A DNA stretch of 16,298 nt from Legionella longbeachae (GTDB taxonomy: Bacteria; Pseudomonadota; Gammaproteobacteria; Legionellales; Legionellaceae), in assembly GCA_016191305.1 (NCBI GenBank), contig JACPOX010000225.1, positions 1-16,298 of the forward strand. Reading direction: 5' to 3'. Shown here piece by piece: positions 7,631 to 15,501 of this stretch (the stretch's first letter is position 1; each line of letters begins with the position of its first letter). Made by a program: the position numbers and the translations under genes. The notes beneath the pieces were generated by a model. The model had not been told where the DNA came from. It saw nothing but the letters and a program-made list of their open reading frames with translations, and did not search any database.

Positions 7631-8314
7631 ATGCGATTAATACTTTTGGGTGGACCGGGTGCTGGAAAGGGGACCCAAGCTTTGCGTTTAATTGAACGTT
7701 ATCAAATTCCCCAAATTTCTACTGGCGATATGTTACGTAACGCTATTGCTCAAGGAACTAAATTGGGTTTAAGTGCTCAAAAGATTATGAAAACTGGTGG
7801 ATTAGTCTCTGATGATATTATTATAAAACTTGTTAAAGAGCGTTTACAAAACGATGATTGTAACAATGGTTTCTTATTTGATGGTTTCCCAAGAACGATT
7901 GTTCAGGCAGATGCTTTGAAGCAAGCTGGAATTTATTTAGATCACGTTATTGAAATCGCCGTTGATGATGAGGAAATTGTTAAGCGTATTAGTGGACGTC
8001 GCATTCATCAACCATCTGGTCGTGTTTATCACATTCTAAATCATCCGCCAAAGCATGAAGGTAAGGATGATCTTACTGGTGAAGTTTTAATCCAACGTGA
8101 AGATGATAAAGAAGAAACAGTAAGAAAACGTTTGCAAGTTTACCATAGCCAAACAGTACCTTTAATCCATTACTATAAAACATGGGCTTCTAACGGTACT
8201 CTTGGTTCTCCAGAATTTCATAGTATTTCAGGGCTGGGAGATGTAGATGATGTGTTTCAAAACATTGTAAACTCAATTGAGATCAAGGAAGAAGTATGCC
8301 AGGCGAAAATATAA
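7631..8314 (+). CDS. adk: Adenylate kinase
   Basis: Adk interconverts ATP + AMP and 2 ADP in the cytoplasm and sets the adenylate energy balance. The P-loop [10 protein letters not shown] is at residues 7-16, the AMP-binding STGDMLR at 30-36, and DGFPRT at 84-89. The lid runs from about 122 to 160 with [14 protein letters not shown] and Arg156 in QRED. The lid lacks the four Cys of zinc-binding types, as usual for Gram-negative enzymes. The length of 227 is slightly above E. coli Adk (214) because of a C-terminal tail. The ATG has an AAGGAG box at 7619-7624 with 6 nt spacing and a likely promoter at 7573-7601. Its last 19 bases overlap the start of the thioredoxin gene, implying a two-gene transcript with coupled translation. 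No damage is visible. Confidence 0.97.
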   Translation: MRLILLGGPGAGKGTQALRLIERYQIPQISTGDMLRNAIAQGTKLGLSAQKIMKTGGLVSDDIIIKLVKERLQNDDCNNGFLFDGFPRTIVQADALKQAGIYLDHVIEIAVDDEEIVKRISGRRIHQPSGRVYHILNHPPKHEGKDDLTGEVLIQREDDKEETVRKRLQVYHSQTVPLIHYYKTWASNGTLGSPEFHSISGLGDVDDVFQNIVNSIEIKEEVCQAKI

Positions 8315-8661
8315 CTAGCGCAGATTTTCAATCGTTAATTAATGACAATGAAATTGTGTTTATTGATTTTTGGGCTGATTGGTGTGCTCCTTGTAAACAG
8401 TTTTCCACTATATATGAGCAAGTGGCTGATCAGTTCCCTAATATCAGCTTTGCAAAGGTAAACATTGAAAAAGAGCAACAGCTGGCTGATTTTTTTGAAA
8501 TACGTTCGATTCCGCATCTTATGGTATTCAAAGAAGGAATTGTTATTTATTCAAACGCAGGCAGTATGCCTGCTTCCACTTTGAAAGAACTGGCTGAACA
8601 AGCTTTGGTGGCTGATGTTAGTGCAATACGAACTGAGCTTCAGCGGGAGGATAAGCAGTAA
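8296..8661 (+). CDS. Thioredoxin-family protein (WCAPC active site)
   Basis: This is a 121-residue thioredoxin-fold disulfide oxidoreductase without signal peptide, so probably cytoplasmic. The active site is DWCAPCK with Cys30 and Cys33. Classical thioredoxin 1 has WCGPC, and an Ala between the cysteines is the form of some thioredoxin-like and thioredoxin 2-related proteins. The cis-proline loop reads RSIPHLMVF with Pro73, where classical thioredoxin has IPT; His after the proline is a further variation. The fold otherwise follows thioredoxin to about residue 106, with an extra polar tail of about 15 residues. The ATG lies inside the end of adk, with an AAGGAAG box just upstream. The 3' end overlaps the end of convergent glpD by 44 bp, and most of the extra tail lies in that overlap. 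Electron donor and partners cannot be read from sequence. Confidence 0.9.
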   Translation: MPGENITSADFQSLINDNEIVFIDFWADWCAPCKQFSTIYEQVADQFPNISFAKVNIEKEQQLADFFEIRSIPHLMVFKEGIVIYSNAGSMPASTLKELAEQALVADVSAIRTELQREDKQ

Positions 8662-10135
8662 TTCTCAATAAGTACTCCGCAAGCTCCTTTTTACCCGCTT
8701 GATCTATGACCAAATCCAGTTTGGTTCGTCTTTTTAGTATGTCGTCACAACTTTGTGCCCATTCTTCTAAAATCAGATAATCTACTTCAACCTGATAAAG
8801 ATAGGTGCAGTATTTTTTCCCCAGTGACTCATAATTTTTACATTGAGAAAGAAACTTTTCCATACAACTGCCATAAGTATAAAAATAACGATGAAGTAAA
8901 TCTTCATTCATCCATTTGTATTTTTGCCTGGCATATAACATATAATGCTCAAAACTCATATTTTCAAATGTTGCTCCTGGTAAAGGAGTTGTGGCAGTTA
9001 ATGAAGGAGGCATTTGAGGAAATATTGAACTGAGTTGGTTTATTATGTCTTCTGCTACTTGTCGGTAAGTGGTAATTTTTCCACCAAAAAGAGTAATAAT
9101 CGGTGCTGGTTTAAAAGATACTTCATAGGTATAGTCACGACTGAGTGATTTGGCTTCCTTATTATCATTAGCTAACAGAGCTCTAACTCCACTCCAAGTA
9201 TAGAGAATATCTTCCTCTGATATTTTCTTTTTAAAATATACATTAACAAGATTAATTAAATAATTTATTTCCTCTTTAGTAATACTCAAAGCATCGGGAT
9301 TATCACAGGGAATATCAGTGGTTCCTATCATAGAATAACCGTGATAAGGAATCACAAAGATTACGCGTTTGTCGTAATGTTGGAGAAAATAAGCCTGCTC
9401 GCCTTCATAAAGTTGGGGCACAATAATATGGCTGCCTTTGATCAAACTGATTTTTTGGCGGTCCGGTGTTTGAGTGATTTGTTGTACAGATTTTACCCAG
9501 GGCCCCGCCGCATTAATTACCGATTTAGCATAGAGTGTGTAACTGGAACCCATTTTTGGTTGTACAGTTAGATGCCACAGATTATTTTCTATTTCAGCAT
9601 GAATTACTTTAGAATGGGGTCTTATGCTAGCACCATGATTTTTAGCTTGTATTGCATTGATGATCGTTAAACGTGCATCATCAGTCACTGCATCATAAAA
9701 TAGAAAGCCCTTATCTAATTTATTGATTAAAGGGTCAAAATAAGCTTTTCTGTTTTTTCTATAAATAGTTTTACATTTAGGCATACGATTTTTATGATTT
9801 AAATGATCATAGATAAATAAACCTAAACGCAAAAACCAAGCAGGACGCATATGATTTTCGTAAGGCAAAACCAGAGCTTGCGAATGAACTAAATGTGGGG
9901 CTAAGTCTAACAATCTTTGTCTTTCACGTAGAGCTTTTTTCACTAGTCCAAATTCATAATTTTCTAAATATCTTAATCCACCATGAATAAGTTTAGTGCT
10001 GCTGGAAGATGTTTTAGAGGCTAAATCATCTTGTTCTAATAGAACAACTGATAATCCTCTTAAAGCAGCATCAGCCGCACAACCACAGCCGTTGATGCCG
10101 CCGCCAATAATTGCAACATCAAAAACCATATCCAT
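8618..10135 (-). CDS. glpD: Aerobic glycerol-3-phosphate dehydrogenase
   Basis: GlpD is the FAD-dependent, membrane-associated enzyme that oxidises sn-glycerol-3-phosphate to dihydroxyacetone phosphate and passes electrons to quinone. The protein is 505 residues (E. coli 501). The N-terminal dinucleotide fold shows VAIIGGGINGCGCAADAA near 7-24. Next come SSTKLIHGGLRYLE near 45-58, AVTDDARL, LIKGSHIIVP, IGTTDIP, TWSGVRALL, SRDYTYEV and LFGGKITTYR, all matching the GlpD pattern, including the Arg and Lys residues of the substrate pocket. The E. coli SGVRPL is SGVRALL here, a minor change. The C-terminal domain continues to the end without a break. The ATG start is supported by GAGGAG on the minus strand at about 10143-10148, 8 nt or so upstream. 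It is divergent from glpK and overlaps the thioredoxin gene tail to tail. The gene looks functional. Confidence 0.96.
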   Translation of the reverse strand: MDMVFDVAIIGGGINGCGCAADAALRGLSVVLLEQDDLASKTSSSSTKLIHGGLRYLENYEFGLVKKALRERQRLLDLAPHLVHSQALVLPYENHMRPAWFLRLGLFIYDHLNHKNRMPKCKTIYRKNRKAYFDPLINKLDKGFLFYDAVTDDARLTIINAIQAKNHGASIRPHSKVIHAEIENNLWHLTVQPKMGSSYTLYAKSVINAAGPWVKSVQQITQTPDRQKISLIKGSHIIVPQLYEGEQAYFLQHYDKRVIFVIPYHGYSMIGTTDIPCDNPDALSITKEEINYLINLVNVYFKKKISEEDILYTWSGVRALLANDNKEAKSLSRDYTYEVSFKPAPIITLFGGKITTYRQVAEDIINQLSSIFPQMPPSLTATTPLPGATFENMSFEHYMLYARQKYKWMNEDLLHRYFYTYGSCMEKFLSQCKNYESLGKKYCTYLYQVEVDYLILEEWAQSCDDILKRRTKLDLVIDQAGKKELAEYLLRITAYPPAEAQFVLH

Positions 10136-10196
10136 ATGTTTTTCTCCTCAAAAAAGACATAAACTTACAATATACACATAATATTGAAAAAAGCGA

Positions 10197-10224
10197 TTGA
10201 CATCATTGCGAAAATGTTTAACCT
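10197..10224 (+). promoter_or_regulatory. Candidate glpK promoter with weak -10
   Basis: The glpD-glpK divergent gap (10136-10260) contains a perfect TTGACA at 10197-10202. The best -10 at normal spacing is TAACCT at 10219-10224 (16 bp spacer, 3 of 6 matches). The gap is AT-rich and could hold operators for both genes, but no convincing dyad was found. Confidence 0.3.
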
Positions 10225-10260
10225 AAATTTTGTAGTTGTTGAGACAAGGACTCTGAAATA

Positions 10261-11493
10261 ATGAATTATTTGCTGGCTATTGATCAGGGAACAAGCAGTA
10301 CACGAGCGATGCTATACACTCTTCATGGTATATTAGTAGCCAGTAGTCAATATCCGCTTAACCAAAATTATCCAAAACCAGGTTGGGTCGAACATGATCC
10401 TGAAGAAATATGGCAAAAAACTTTAGCGGCGATGCGTGATGTCGTGGCACAGTTTTCTGTTGATCAAATTATATCTTGCGGTCTTACGAATCAAAGAGAG
10501 ACTACCGTCATTTGGAATAAGGAAACCGGTGCCTGTCTTTCTCCAGCAATCGTATGGCAAGATCGCAGAACAGCGGAATATTGCCAAACTTTGATCGCGG
10601 ATAAATTCATCATTCAAGAGAAAACTGGCCTAATACCTGATCCTTATTTTTCGGCAACTAAATTAAAATGGCTTTTGGAAAATATTCCTGAAGCAACTCA
10701 ACTTGCCAAAAAAGGTGAGCTTGCATTTGGAACTATAGATAGTTTTCTTATTTGGCGATTAACTAAAGAACATTTGCATTTGACTGATGTGACAAATGCA
10801 TCACGAACCATGTTATTTAATATTAAATCCGAACAATGGGATCTGGATTTACTTGAGTATTTTGCAATTCCCGAATCTATTTTACCGAAGGTCTGTGCTA
10901 GTGATGATCATTTTGGCATGATTGATAAAAAGTGGCTTGGTGCAGAACTTGCAATTACGGGTGTTGCAGGTGATCAGCAAACGTCTTCTGATGAAACTGA
11001 GATTCTAGCTAGTTCTTTAGAAGGAAATGATGGAGTATATTTGGTCTCAGCATTTACAGGATTAGGTGCTCCTCATTGGATTTCCACGTCTGGAGCGATC
11101 ATTGTGGGCTTATCTCTCTCCAGTAATAGAGCGCATTTTGCTAGAGCCGCATTAGAAGGCGTATGTTATCAAACTCGTGAAATATGTTTCTGTATGCGAG
11201 AAGACAGCCAACTTAATTTATCTTTATTACGCGTTGATGGGGGCATGGCTGCGAATCGCTGGTTTTTACAGTTTTTAGCAGATCAATGCCAAATGCAAGT
11301 TCAAAAACCCAAAGACATAGAAACAACAGCAAAAGGAGCAGCAATTTTGGCGGCTATTGGTTGTGGTATCTATAATTCATTGGATGAAGTACAAGCTATT
11401 TGGGATGCTGAGCTGAATTTTCGACCACAAAGATCCTTAGAACAAGTGGAAATGGATTATCGTGGCTGGACATATGCTTTGAATAAAATGTAG
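10261..11493 (+). CDS. glpK: Glycerol kinase with a large internal deletion (probably inactive)
   Basis: Glycerol kinase phosphorylates glycerol to sn-glycerol-3-phosphate, the substrate of GlpD next door. The frame is open, but the product is 410 residues while GlpK proteins have about 500. The N-terminal half is well conserved: AIDQGTSSTR at 6-15, TNQRETT at 76-82, VWQDRRT at 98-104, DPYFSATK at 127-134 and GVAGDQQ at 234-240 with the catalytic Asp. Directly after GDQQ it jumps to TSSDETEILASSLEGNDGVY. About 85-95 residues are missing, including the YGTGCF-type loop and the EGxxFxAGxxxQWLRD segment that bind ATP. The normal WDPxxRGAxFGLTR block after FTGLGAPHW is also eroded (residues 273-288). 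RVDGGMAANRWFLQF at about 324-338 is intact. The ATG has an AAGGA box at 10246-10250. The deletion is in frame, so this is best described as a defective glpK. Confidence 0.88.
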   Translation: MNYLLAIDQGTSSTRAMLYTLHGILVASSQYPLNQNYPKPGWVEHDPEEIWQKTLAAMRDVVAQFSVDQIISCGLTNQRETTVIWNKETGACLSPAIVWQDRRTAEYCQTLIADKFIIQEKTGLIPDPYFSATKLKWLLENIPEATQLAKKGELAFGTIDSFLIWRLTKEHLHLTDVTNASRTMLFNIKSEQWDLDLLEYFAIPESILPKVCASDDHFGMIDKKWLGAELAITGVAGDQQTSSDETEILASSLEGNDGVYLVSAFTGLGAPHWISTSGAIIVGLSLSSNRAHFARAALEGVCYQTREICFCMREDSQLNLSLLRVDGGMAANRWFLQFLADQCQMQVQKPKDIETTAKGAAILAAIGCGIYNSLDEVQAIWDAELNFRPQRSLEQVEMDYRGWTYALNKM

Positions 11494-11539
11494 TGAGGTT
11501 ACTCCACATTGCTATTAAATTTAGGAAAAACGGTTTTAA

Positions 11540-11584
11540 AATGTAGGTTTGGCCCTTTGTTGGTCAAAGGGCCAAACCTACATT
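11540..11584. repeat. 45-nt perfect palindrome between convergent glpK and gltA
   Basis: Arms AATGTAGGTTTGGCCCTTTG (11540-11559) and its exact reverse complement (11565-11584) flank a 5-nt loop TTGGT. This is the longest member of the palindrome family in the window. It lies 46 bp after the glpK stop and 11 bp beyond the gltA stop, so either transcript would form a 20-bp hairpin. There is no T-run on either side, so it may act as a bidirectional 3'-end hairpin rather than a textbook terminator. Confidence 0.85.
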
Positions 11585-11595
11585 ACTCAATATAA

Positions 11596-12867
11596 TTAAG
11601 GTACATCCCTGGTTTTTTCACCAGTGTAAAGCTGACGAGGTCTGCCAATTCTGGACTTGGTAGCAACCATTTCCATCCAGTGACTCATCCAACCAACGGT
11701 ACGTGCTAAAGCAAAAATTACTGTAAACATATTGGTGGGTATCCCGATTGCGCTTAGAGTCAATCCGGAATAAAAATCAACATTAGGATACAGCTTTTTC
11801 TCAATAAAATAATCATCTTCAAGAGCAATACGCTCCAATTCCATCGCTAATTTGAAGAGCGGGGCATCTTTTGCTCCCACAGCCTCTAAAACGTCATAGC
11901 AAGTTTGGCGCATCACTTTTGCTCTAGGATCATAACTTTTGTAAACACGATGACCAAATCCCATTAAGCGGAAGGGATCATTTTTGTCCTTAGCTCGCTT
12001 GATATAGTGCTGGATGCGACTGACATCGCCGATTTCTTTGAGCATATTCAAACAGGCTTCATTTGCACCACCATGAGCAGGTCCCCACAAAGCTCCTATT
12101 CCAGCAGAGATGCAGGCAAAAGGGTTGGCTCCTGTTGAACCAGCAAGACGGACAGTAGAAGTAGATGCATTTTGTTCATGATCAGCATGCAAAATGAATA
12201 TTGTATCCATTGCGCGAACTAAAACAGGATCAGGGGTGGATTCTTCAGATGGAACACTAAACATCATATGCAAGAAGTTTTCAGCATAAGTCATTTTGTT
12301 TTGTGGATAAATATAGGGCATACCTATTGAATACTTATAACTCATAGCAGCGAAGGTAGGCATTTTAGCAACCATGCGAATTGCTGAAATGAAACGATCC
12401 TCGGCATTATTTAAATCCATAGTATCGTGATAAAACGCTGACAAAGCACCCACCATTCCTACCATTATCGCCATAGGATGTGCATCACGACGAAAACCAT
12501 TTAAGAATTGATACATTTGTTGATGTACCATGGTGTGGTTATTAATCAAACTAACGAAGTTTTTCTTTTCCTGAGCAGTGGGTAATTCCCCGTTGAGCAA
12601 TAGATAACTTACATCAAGAAAGTCTTTTTTCTCGGCTAATTGTTCTATAGGATAACCTCGATAGAGCAATATACCTTTATCCCCATCAATGTAGGTAATT
12701 TTGGATTCACAAGAAGCAGTGGATAAAAAACCTTGATCAAAGGTAAAGACGCCATGCCCGCCCAGTTGAGTGATATCAATCACATCATTTCCTAAGGTAG
12801 GTGTATAAACTGGTAAATCAAGCGGCTCTTGGCCTTCAATGCTCAGTTTAGCTGTTTTCTTTGTCAT
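11596..12867 (-). CDS. gltA: Citrate synthase (type II)
   Basis: GltA condenses oxaloacetate and acetyl-CoA to citrate, the entry step of the TCA cycle. The protein is 423 residues, like the NADH-sensitive hexameric enzymes of Gram-negative bacteria (E. coli 427). The catalytic triad is present: His265 in [11 protein letters not shown], His306 in MGFGHRVYK and Asp364 in PNVDFYSG. Also present are the substrate-binding [10 protein letters not shown] at 227-236 and DPRAK at 313-317. The N-terminal beta-rich domain expected of type II enzymes covers about residues 1-60. The ATG is preceded on the minus strand by GGGAGAAGCA, giving a good ribosome binding site. It diverges from gyrA with only 24 bp between start codons and ends 11 bp from the 45-nt palindrome it shares with glpK. 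No damage is seen. Confidence 0.97.
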   Translation of the reverse strand: MTKKTAKLSIEGQEPLDLPVYTPTLGNDVIDITQLGGHGVFTFDQGFLSTASCESKITYIDGDKGILLYRGYPIEQLAEKKDFLDVSYLLLNGELPTAQEKKNFVSLINNHTMVHQQMYQFLNGFRRDAHPMAIMVGMVGALSAFYHDTMDLNNAEDRFISAIRMVAKMPTFAAMSYKYSIGMPYIYPQNKMTYAENFLHMMFSVPSEESTPDPVLVRAMDTIFILHADHEQNASTSTVRLAGSTGANPFACISAGIGALWGPAHGGANEACLNMLKEIGDVSRIQHYIKRAKDKNDPFRLMGFGHRVYKSYDPRAKVMRQTCYDVLEAVGAKDAPLFKLAMELERIALEDDYFIEKKLYPNVDFYSGLTLSAIGIPTNMFTVIFALARTVGWMSHWMEMVATKSRIGRPRQLYTGEKTRDVP

Positions 12868-12880
12868 TGCTTCTCCCGAT

Positions 12881-12885
12881 TAAGG
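12881..12885 (+). promoter_or_regulatory. Ribosome binding site that fixes the gyrA start
   Basis: TAAGG at 12881-12885 is 6 nt before the ATG at 12892. The frame stays open upstream to 12829, inside gltA, but the start at 12892 gives a protein that aligns residue for residue with the N-terminus of E. coli GyrA. Confidence 0.6.
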
Positions 12886-12891
12886 CTTTGC

Positions 12892-15501
12892 ATGGTATAT
12901 CTAGCTAAAGAAGTCTTGCCAGTTAATATTGAAGATGAATTAAAGCAATCTTACCTGGATTATGCAATGAGTGTCATTGTGGGTAGAGCTTTACCTGATG
13001 TTCGCGATGGACTTAAACCCGTACATCGCCGTGTGCTTTATGCAATGAGTGAATTAGGTAATGATTGGAATAAACCTTATAAAAAGTCAGCTCGTGTAGT
13101 AGGGGATGTAATCGGTAAATACCATCCGCATGGTGATACGGCTGTCTATGATACTATTGTCCGAATGGCGCAGCCTTTTTCAATGCGTTATCTTCTTGTT
13201 GATGGTCAAGGAAACTTCGGATCGGTAGATGGCGATGCTCCTGCGGCAATGCGATATACTGAAGTGAGAATGTCTAAAGTGGCTCATTCTTTACTGGCCG
13301 ACTTAGAGAAAGAAACCGTTGATTTTAGTCCTAATTATGATGAAACAGAATTTGCGCCCGTAGTATTGCCTTCACGTATTCCCAATTTATTGGTTAATGG
13401 TTCTTCGGGTATTGCTGTGGGTATGGCAACTAATATTCCTCCGCATAATCTTACCGAGGTGGTTAATGCCTGTCTCGCTTTGGTTGATGATCCTGAACTA
13501 AGCCTTGAAGATATTATGGAAATTATTCCGGGTCCGGATTTTCCTACGGCTGCAATTATTAATGGTAGAGCGGGAATTATTCAAGGCTATCGTACAGGAA
13601 AAGGACGGGTCGTTATTCGTGCCAGAACTGAAGTTGAAACTGATGAAGACACAGGGCGTCAAGCTATTATTATCAATGAACTTCCTTATCAAGTTAATAA
13701 GGCTCGTTTGGTTGAACGTATAGCTGAATTAGTAAGGGATAAAAAGATAGAAGGAATTTCTGGGCTTAGAGATGAATCCGACAAGCAAGGTATGCGTGTT
13801 GTGATTGAGCTAAAGCGTAATGAGATGGCTGAGGTCATTTTAAATAATTTGTATGCCCATACTCAAATGCAAAATGTCTTTGGTATAAATATGGTTGCTT
13901 TGGTTGATGGACAACCACGCACTTTGAATTTAAAGCAAATTTTAGAATATTTCATTAAGCACCGACGTGAAGTAGTAACCAGAAGAACCTTATTTGAACT
14001 CAAGAAAGCACGAAATCGTGCTCATCTATTAGAAGGTTTAGGAATCGCTCTAGCAAATATAGATGAAATGATTGCCATGATTAAGCAATCACCAACCCCT
14101 CAAGATGCAAGAGTGGCTCTACTGGCTAAACATTGGCAGCCAGGTTTGGTTAAAAACATGTTGGAAAAAGCAGGATCCGATGCATCAAGACCTGATGATT
14201 TGGCCACTGAGTTTGGTTTGAGTGTTGATGGGTATAAATTATCTGAGGCCCAAGCTCAAGCTATCTTAGAATTAAGATTGCATCGTTTAACTGCTCTGGA
14301 ACAAGATAAAATACTGAGTGAGTTTGAGGAATTACTCATTTTGATTCGCGAACTGTTGGATATATTAGCTTCTCCAGAACGACTTATGGAAGTAATTCGT
14401 GATGAATTATTAGAAGTAAAAACTCAATTTGGTGATGAGCGTCGTACCGAAATTATGGCATCACAAGAAGATTTAACAATTGAAGATTTAATTACTGAAG
14501 AAAACGTTGTAGTAACCCTTTCCCATCAAGGTTATGTAAAATATCAACCACTCACTGCCTATCAGGCGCAACGTAGGGGCGGTAAAGGTAAATCCGCTAC
14601 AAATGTTAAAGATGAAGATTTTGTTTCTCGTTTGGTTATCGCAAGCACCCATGATACCTTACTGTGTTTCTCTAATCATGGAAAACTTTATTGGTTAAAA
14701 GCATACCAGCTTCCGCTGGCCAGCCGTATTTCACGTGGTCGACCAATCATTAATATATTACCACTTGCTGATAATGAAGAAATTAATGCGATGTTGCCTG
14801 TCAGAGAATACCAAGAGGGGTACTATGTATTTATGGCCACGAAAAAAGGTACAGTTAAGAAAGTACCTTTAAATGCCTTTAGCAGACCACGATCCAATGG
14901 AATTATTGCTGTTGATCTGGATGAAGATGACAGTTTAGTTGGGGTAGATATTACTGATGGCAGTAGAGATATCATGTTATTTACTGATGCGGGTAAGGTA
15001 GTTCGATTTGTTGAAAATAAAGTCCGACCTATGGGACGAACTGCGCGTGGCGTACGTGGTATCCGCATAGAAGAGGATCAGGCTGTTATCTCTTTGGTTG
15101 TAGTACATCCTGAAGGAACCATATTAACTGCAACAGAAAATGGATATGGTAAACGTACTTCAATTGATGAATATCGTGTTTCTGGCCGAGGTGGGCAAGG
15201 GGTGATTTCTATTCAAGTGAGTGAGCGTAATGGTAAAGTAGTGCGCTCAGTACAGGTTACTGATGCAGATGAAGCCATGCTTATCACGGATAAAGGAACT
15301 CTGGTACGCTTTAAGATTAATGAGCTGTCTATTATTGGCAGAAATACTCAGGGTGTGCGTCTGATTAATGTTAGTCATGGCGAAAAAGTGGTCGGAATGC
15401 AAAAAATTGAAGATTTGGGTGAGGAAATAAGCGAGCTAAGTGAAGAACCTGGCGAGCTAAATAATATAGCAGATGTTGAAGAAAACCTTGATGACAAATA
15501 G
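12892..15501 (+). CDS. gyrA: DNA gyrase subunit A
   Basis: GyrA is the breakage-reunion subunit of DNA gyrase (A2B2), which introduces negative supercoils using ATP. The protein has 869 residues (E. coli 875) and is nearly co-linear with it. Leading residues [20 protein letters not shown] match the E. coli N-terminus in register. The quinolone-resistance region reads [20 protein letters not shown] with Thr83 and Asp87. The active-site Tyr122 is in [10 protein letters not shown]. The coiled-coil and gate domains follow. In the C-terminal pinwheel the GyrA-box QRRGGKG is present in [14 protein letters not shown], with later repeats such as [12 protein letters not shown] and GRNTQGVR. An acidic tail ends the protein. 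The gene diverges from gltA and its last 11 bases overlap serC. Thr83 is, to my knowledge, normal in Legionella and should not be read as a resistance mutation. Confidence 0.98.
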   Translation: MVYLAKEVLPVNIEDELKQSYLDYAMSVIVGRALPDVRDGLKPVHRRVLYAMSELGNDWNKPYKKSARVVGDVIGKYHPHGDTAVYDTIVRMAQPFSMRYLLVDGQGNFGSVDGDAPAAMRYTEVRMSKVAHSLLADLEKETVDFSPNYDETEFAPVVLPSRIPNLLVNGSSGIAVGMATNIPPHNLTEVVNACLALVDDPELSLEDIMEIIPGPDFPTAAIINGRAGIIQGYRTGKGRVVIRARTEVETDEDTGRQAIIINELPYQVNKARLVERIAELVRDKKIEGISGLRDESDKQGMRVVIELKRNEMAEVILNNLYAHTQMQNVFGINMVALVDGQPRTLNLKQILEYFIKHRREVVTRRTLFELKKARNRAHLLEGLGIALANIDEMIAMIKQSPTPQDARVALLAKHWQPGLVKNMLEKAGSDASRPDDLATEFGLSVDGYKLSEAQAQAILELRLHRLTALEQDKILSEFEELLILIRELLDILASPERLMEVIRDELLEVKTQFGDERRTEIMASQEDLTIEDLITEENVVVTLSHQGYVKYQPLTAYQAQRRGGKGKSATNVKDEDFVSRLVIASTHDTLLCFSNHGKLYWLKAYQLPLASRISRGRPIINILPLADNEEINAMLPVREYQEGYYVFMATKKGTVKKVPLNAFSRPRSNGIIAVDLDEDDSLVGVDITDGSRDIMLFTDAGKVVRFVENKVRPMGRTARGVRGIRIEEDQAVISLVVVHPEGTILTATENGYGKRTSIDEYRVSGRGGQGVISIQVSERNGKVVRSVQVTDADEAMLITDKGTLVRFKINELSIIGRNTQGVRLINVSHGEKVVGMQKIEDLGEEISELSEEPGELNNIADVEENLDDK
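12894..12922 (-). promoter_or_regulatory. Candidate gltA promoter inside the gyrA 5' coding region
   Basis: On the minus strand CTGGCA (plus 12917-12922; 4 of 6) and TATACC (plus 12894-12899; 4 of 6) are separated by 17 bp. This would start gltA transcription near the gltA/gyrA gap. Because that gap is only 24 bp, a gltA promoter must lie within gyrA codons or act from further away. Weak and assigned by eye. Confidence 0.27.

Noticed and set aside
8755..9571. Plus-strand open frames opposite glpD
   Set aside because: They have no family motifs and are explained as antisense shadows of the well-conserved glpD coding sequence.
12829..12891. Upstream extension of the gyrA frame to 12829
   Set aside because: It would lie inside gltA, has no ribosome binding site and encodes a Cys/Phe-rich stretch unlike any GyrA. 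The ATG at 12892 aligns with E. coli GyrA residue 1.
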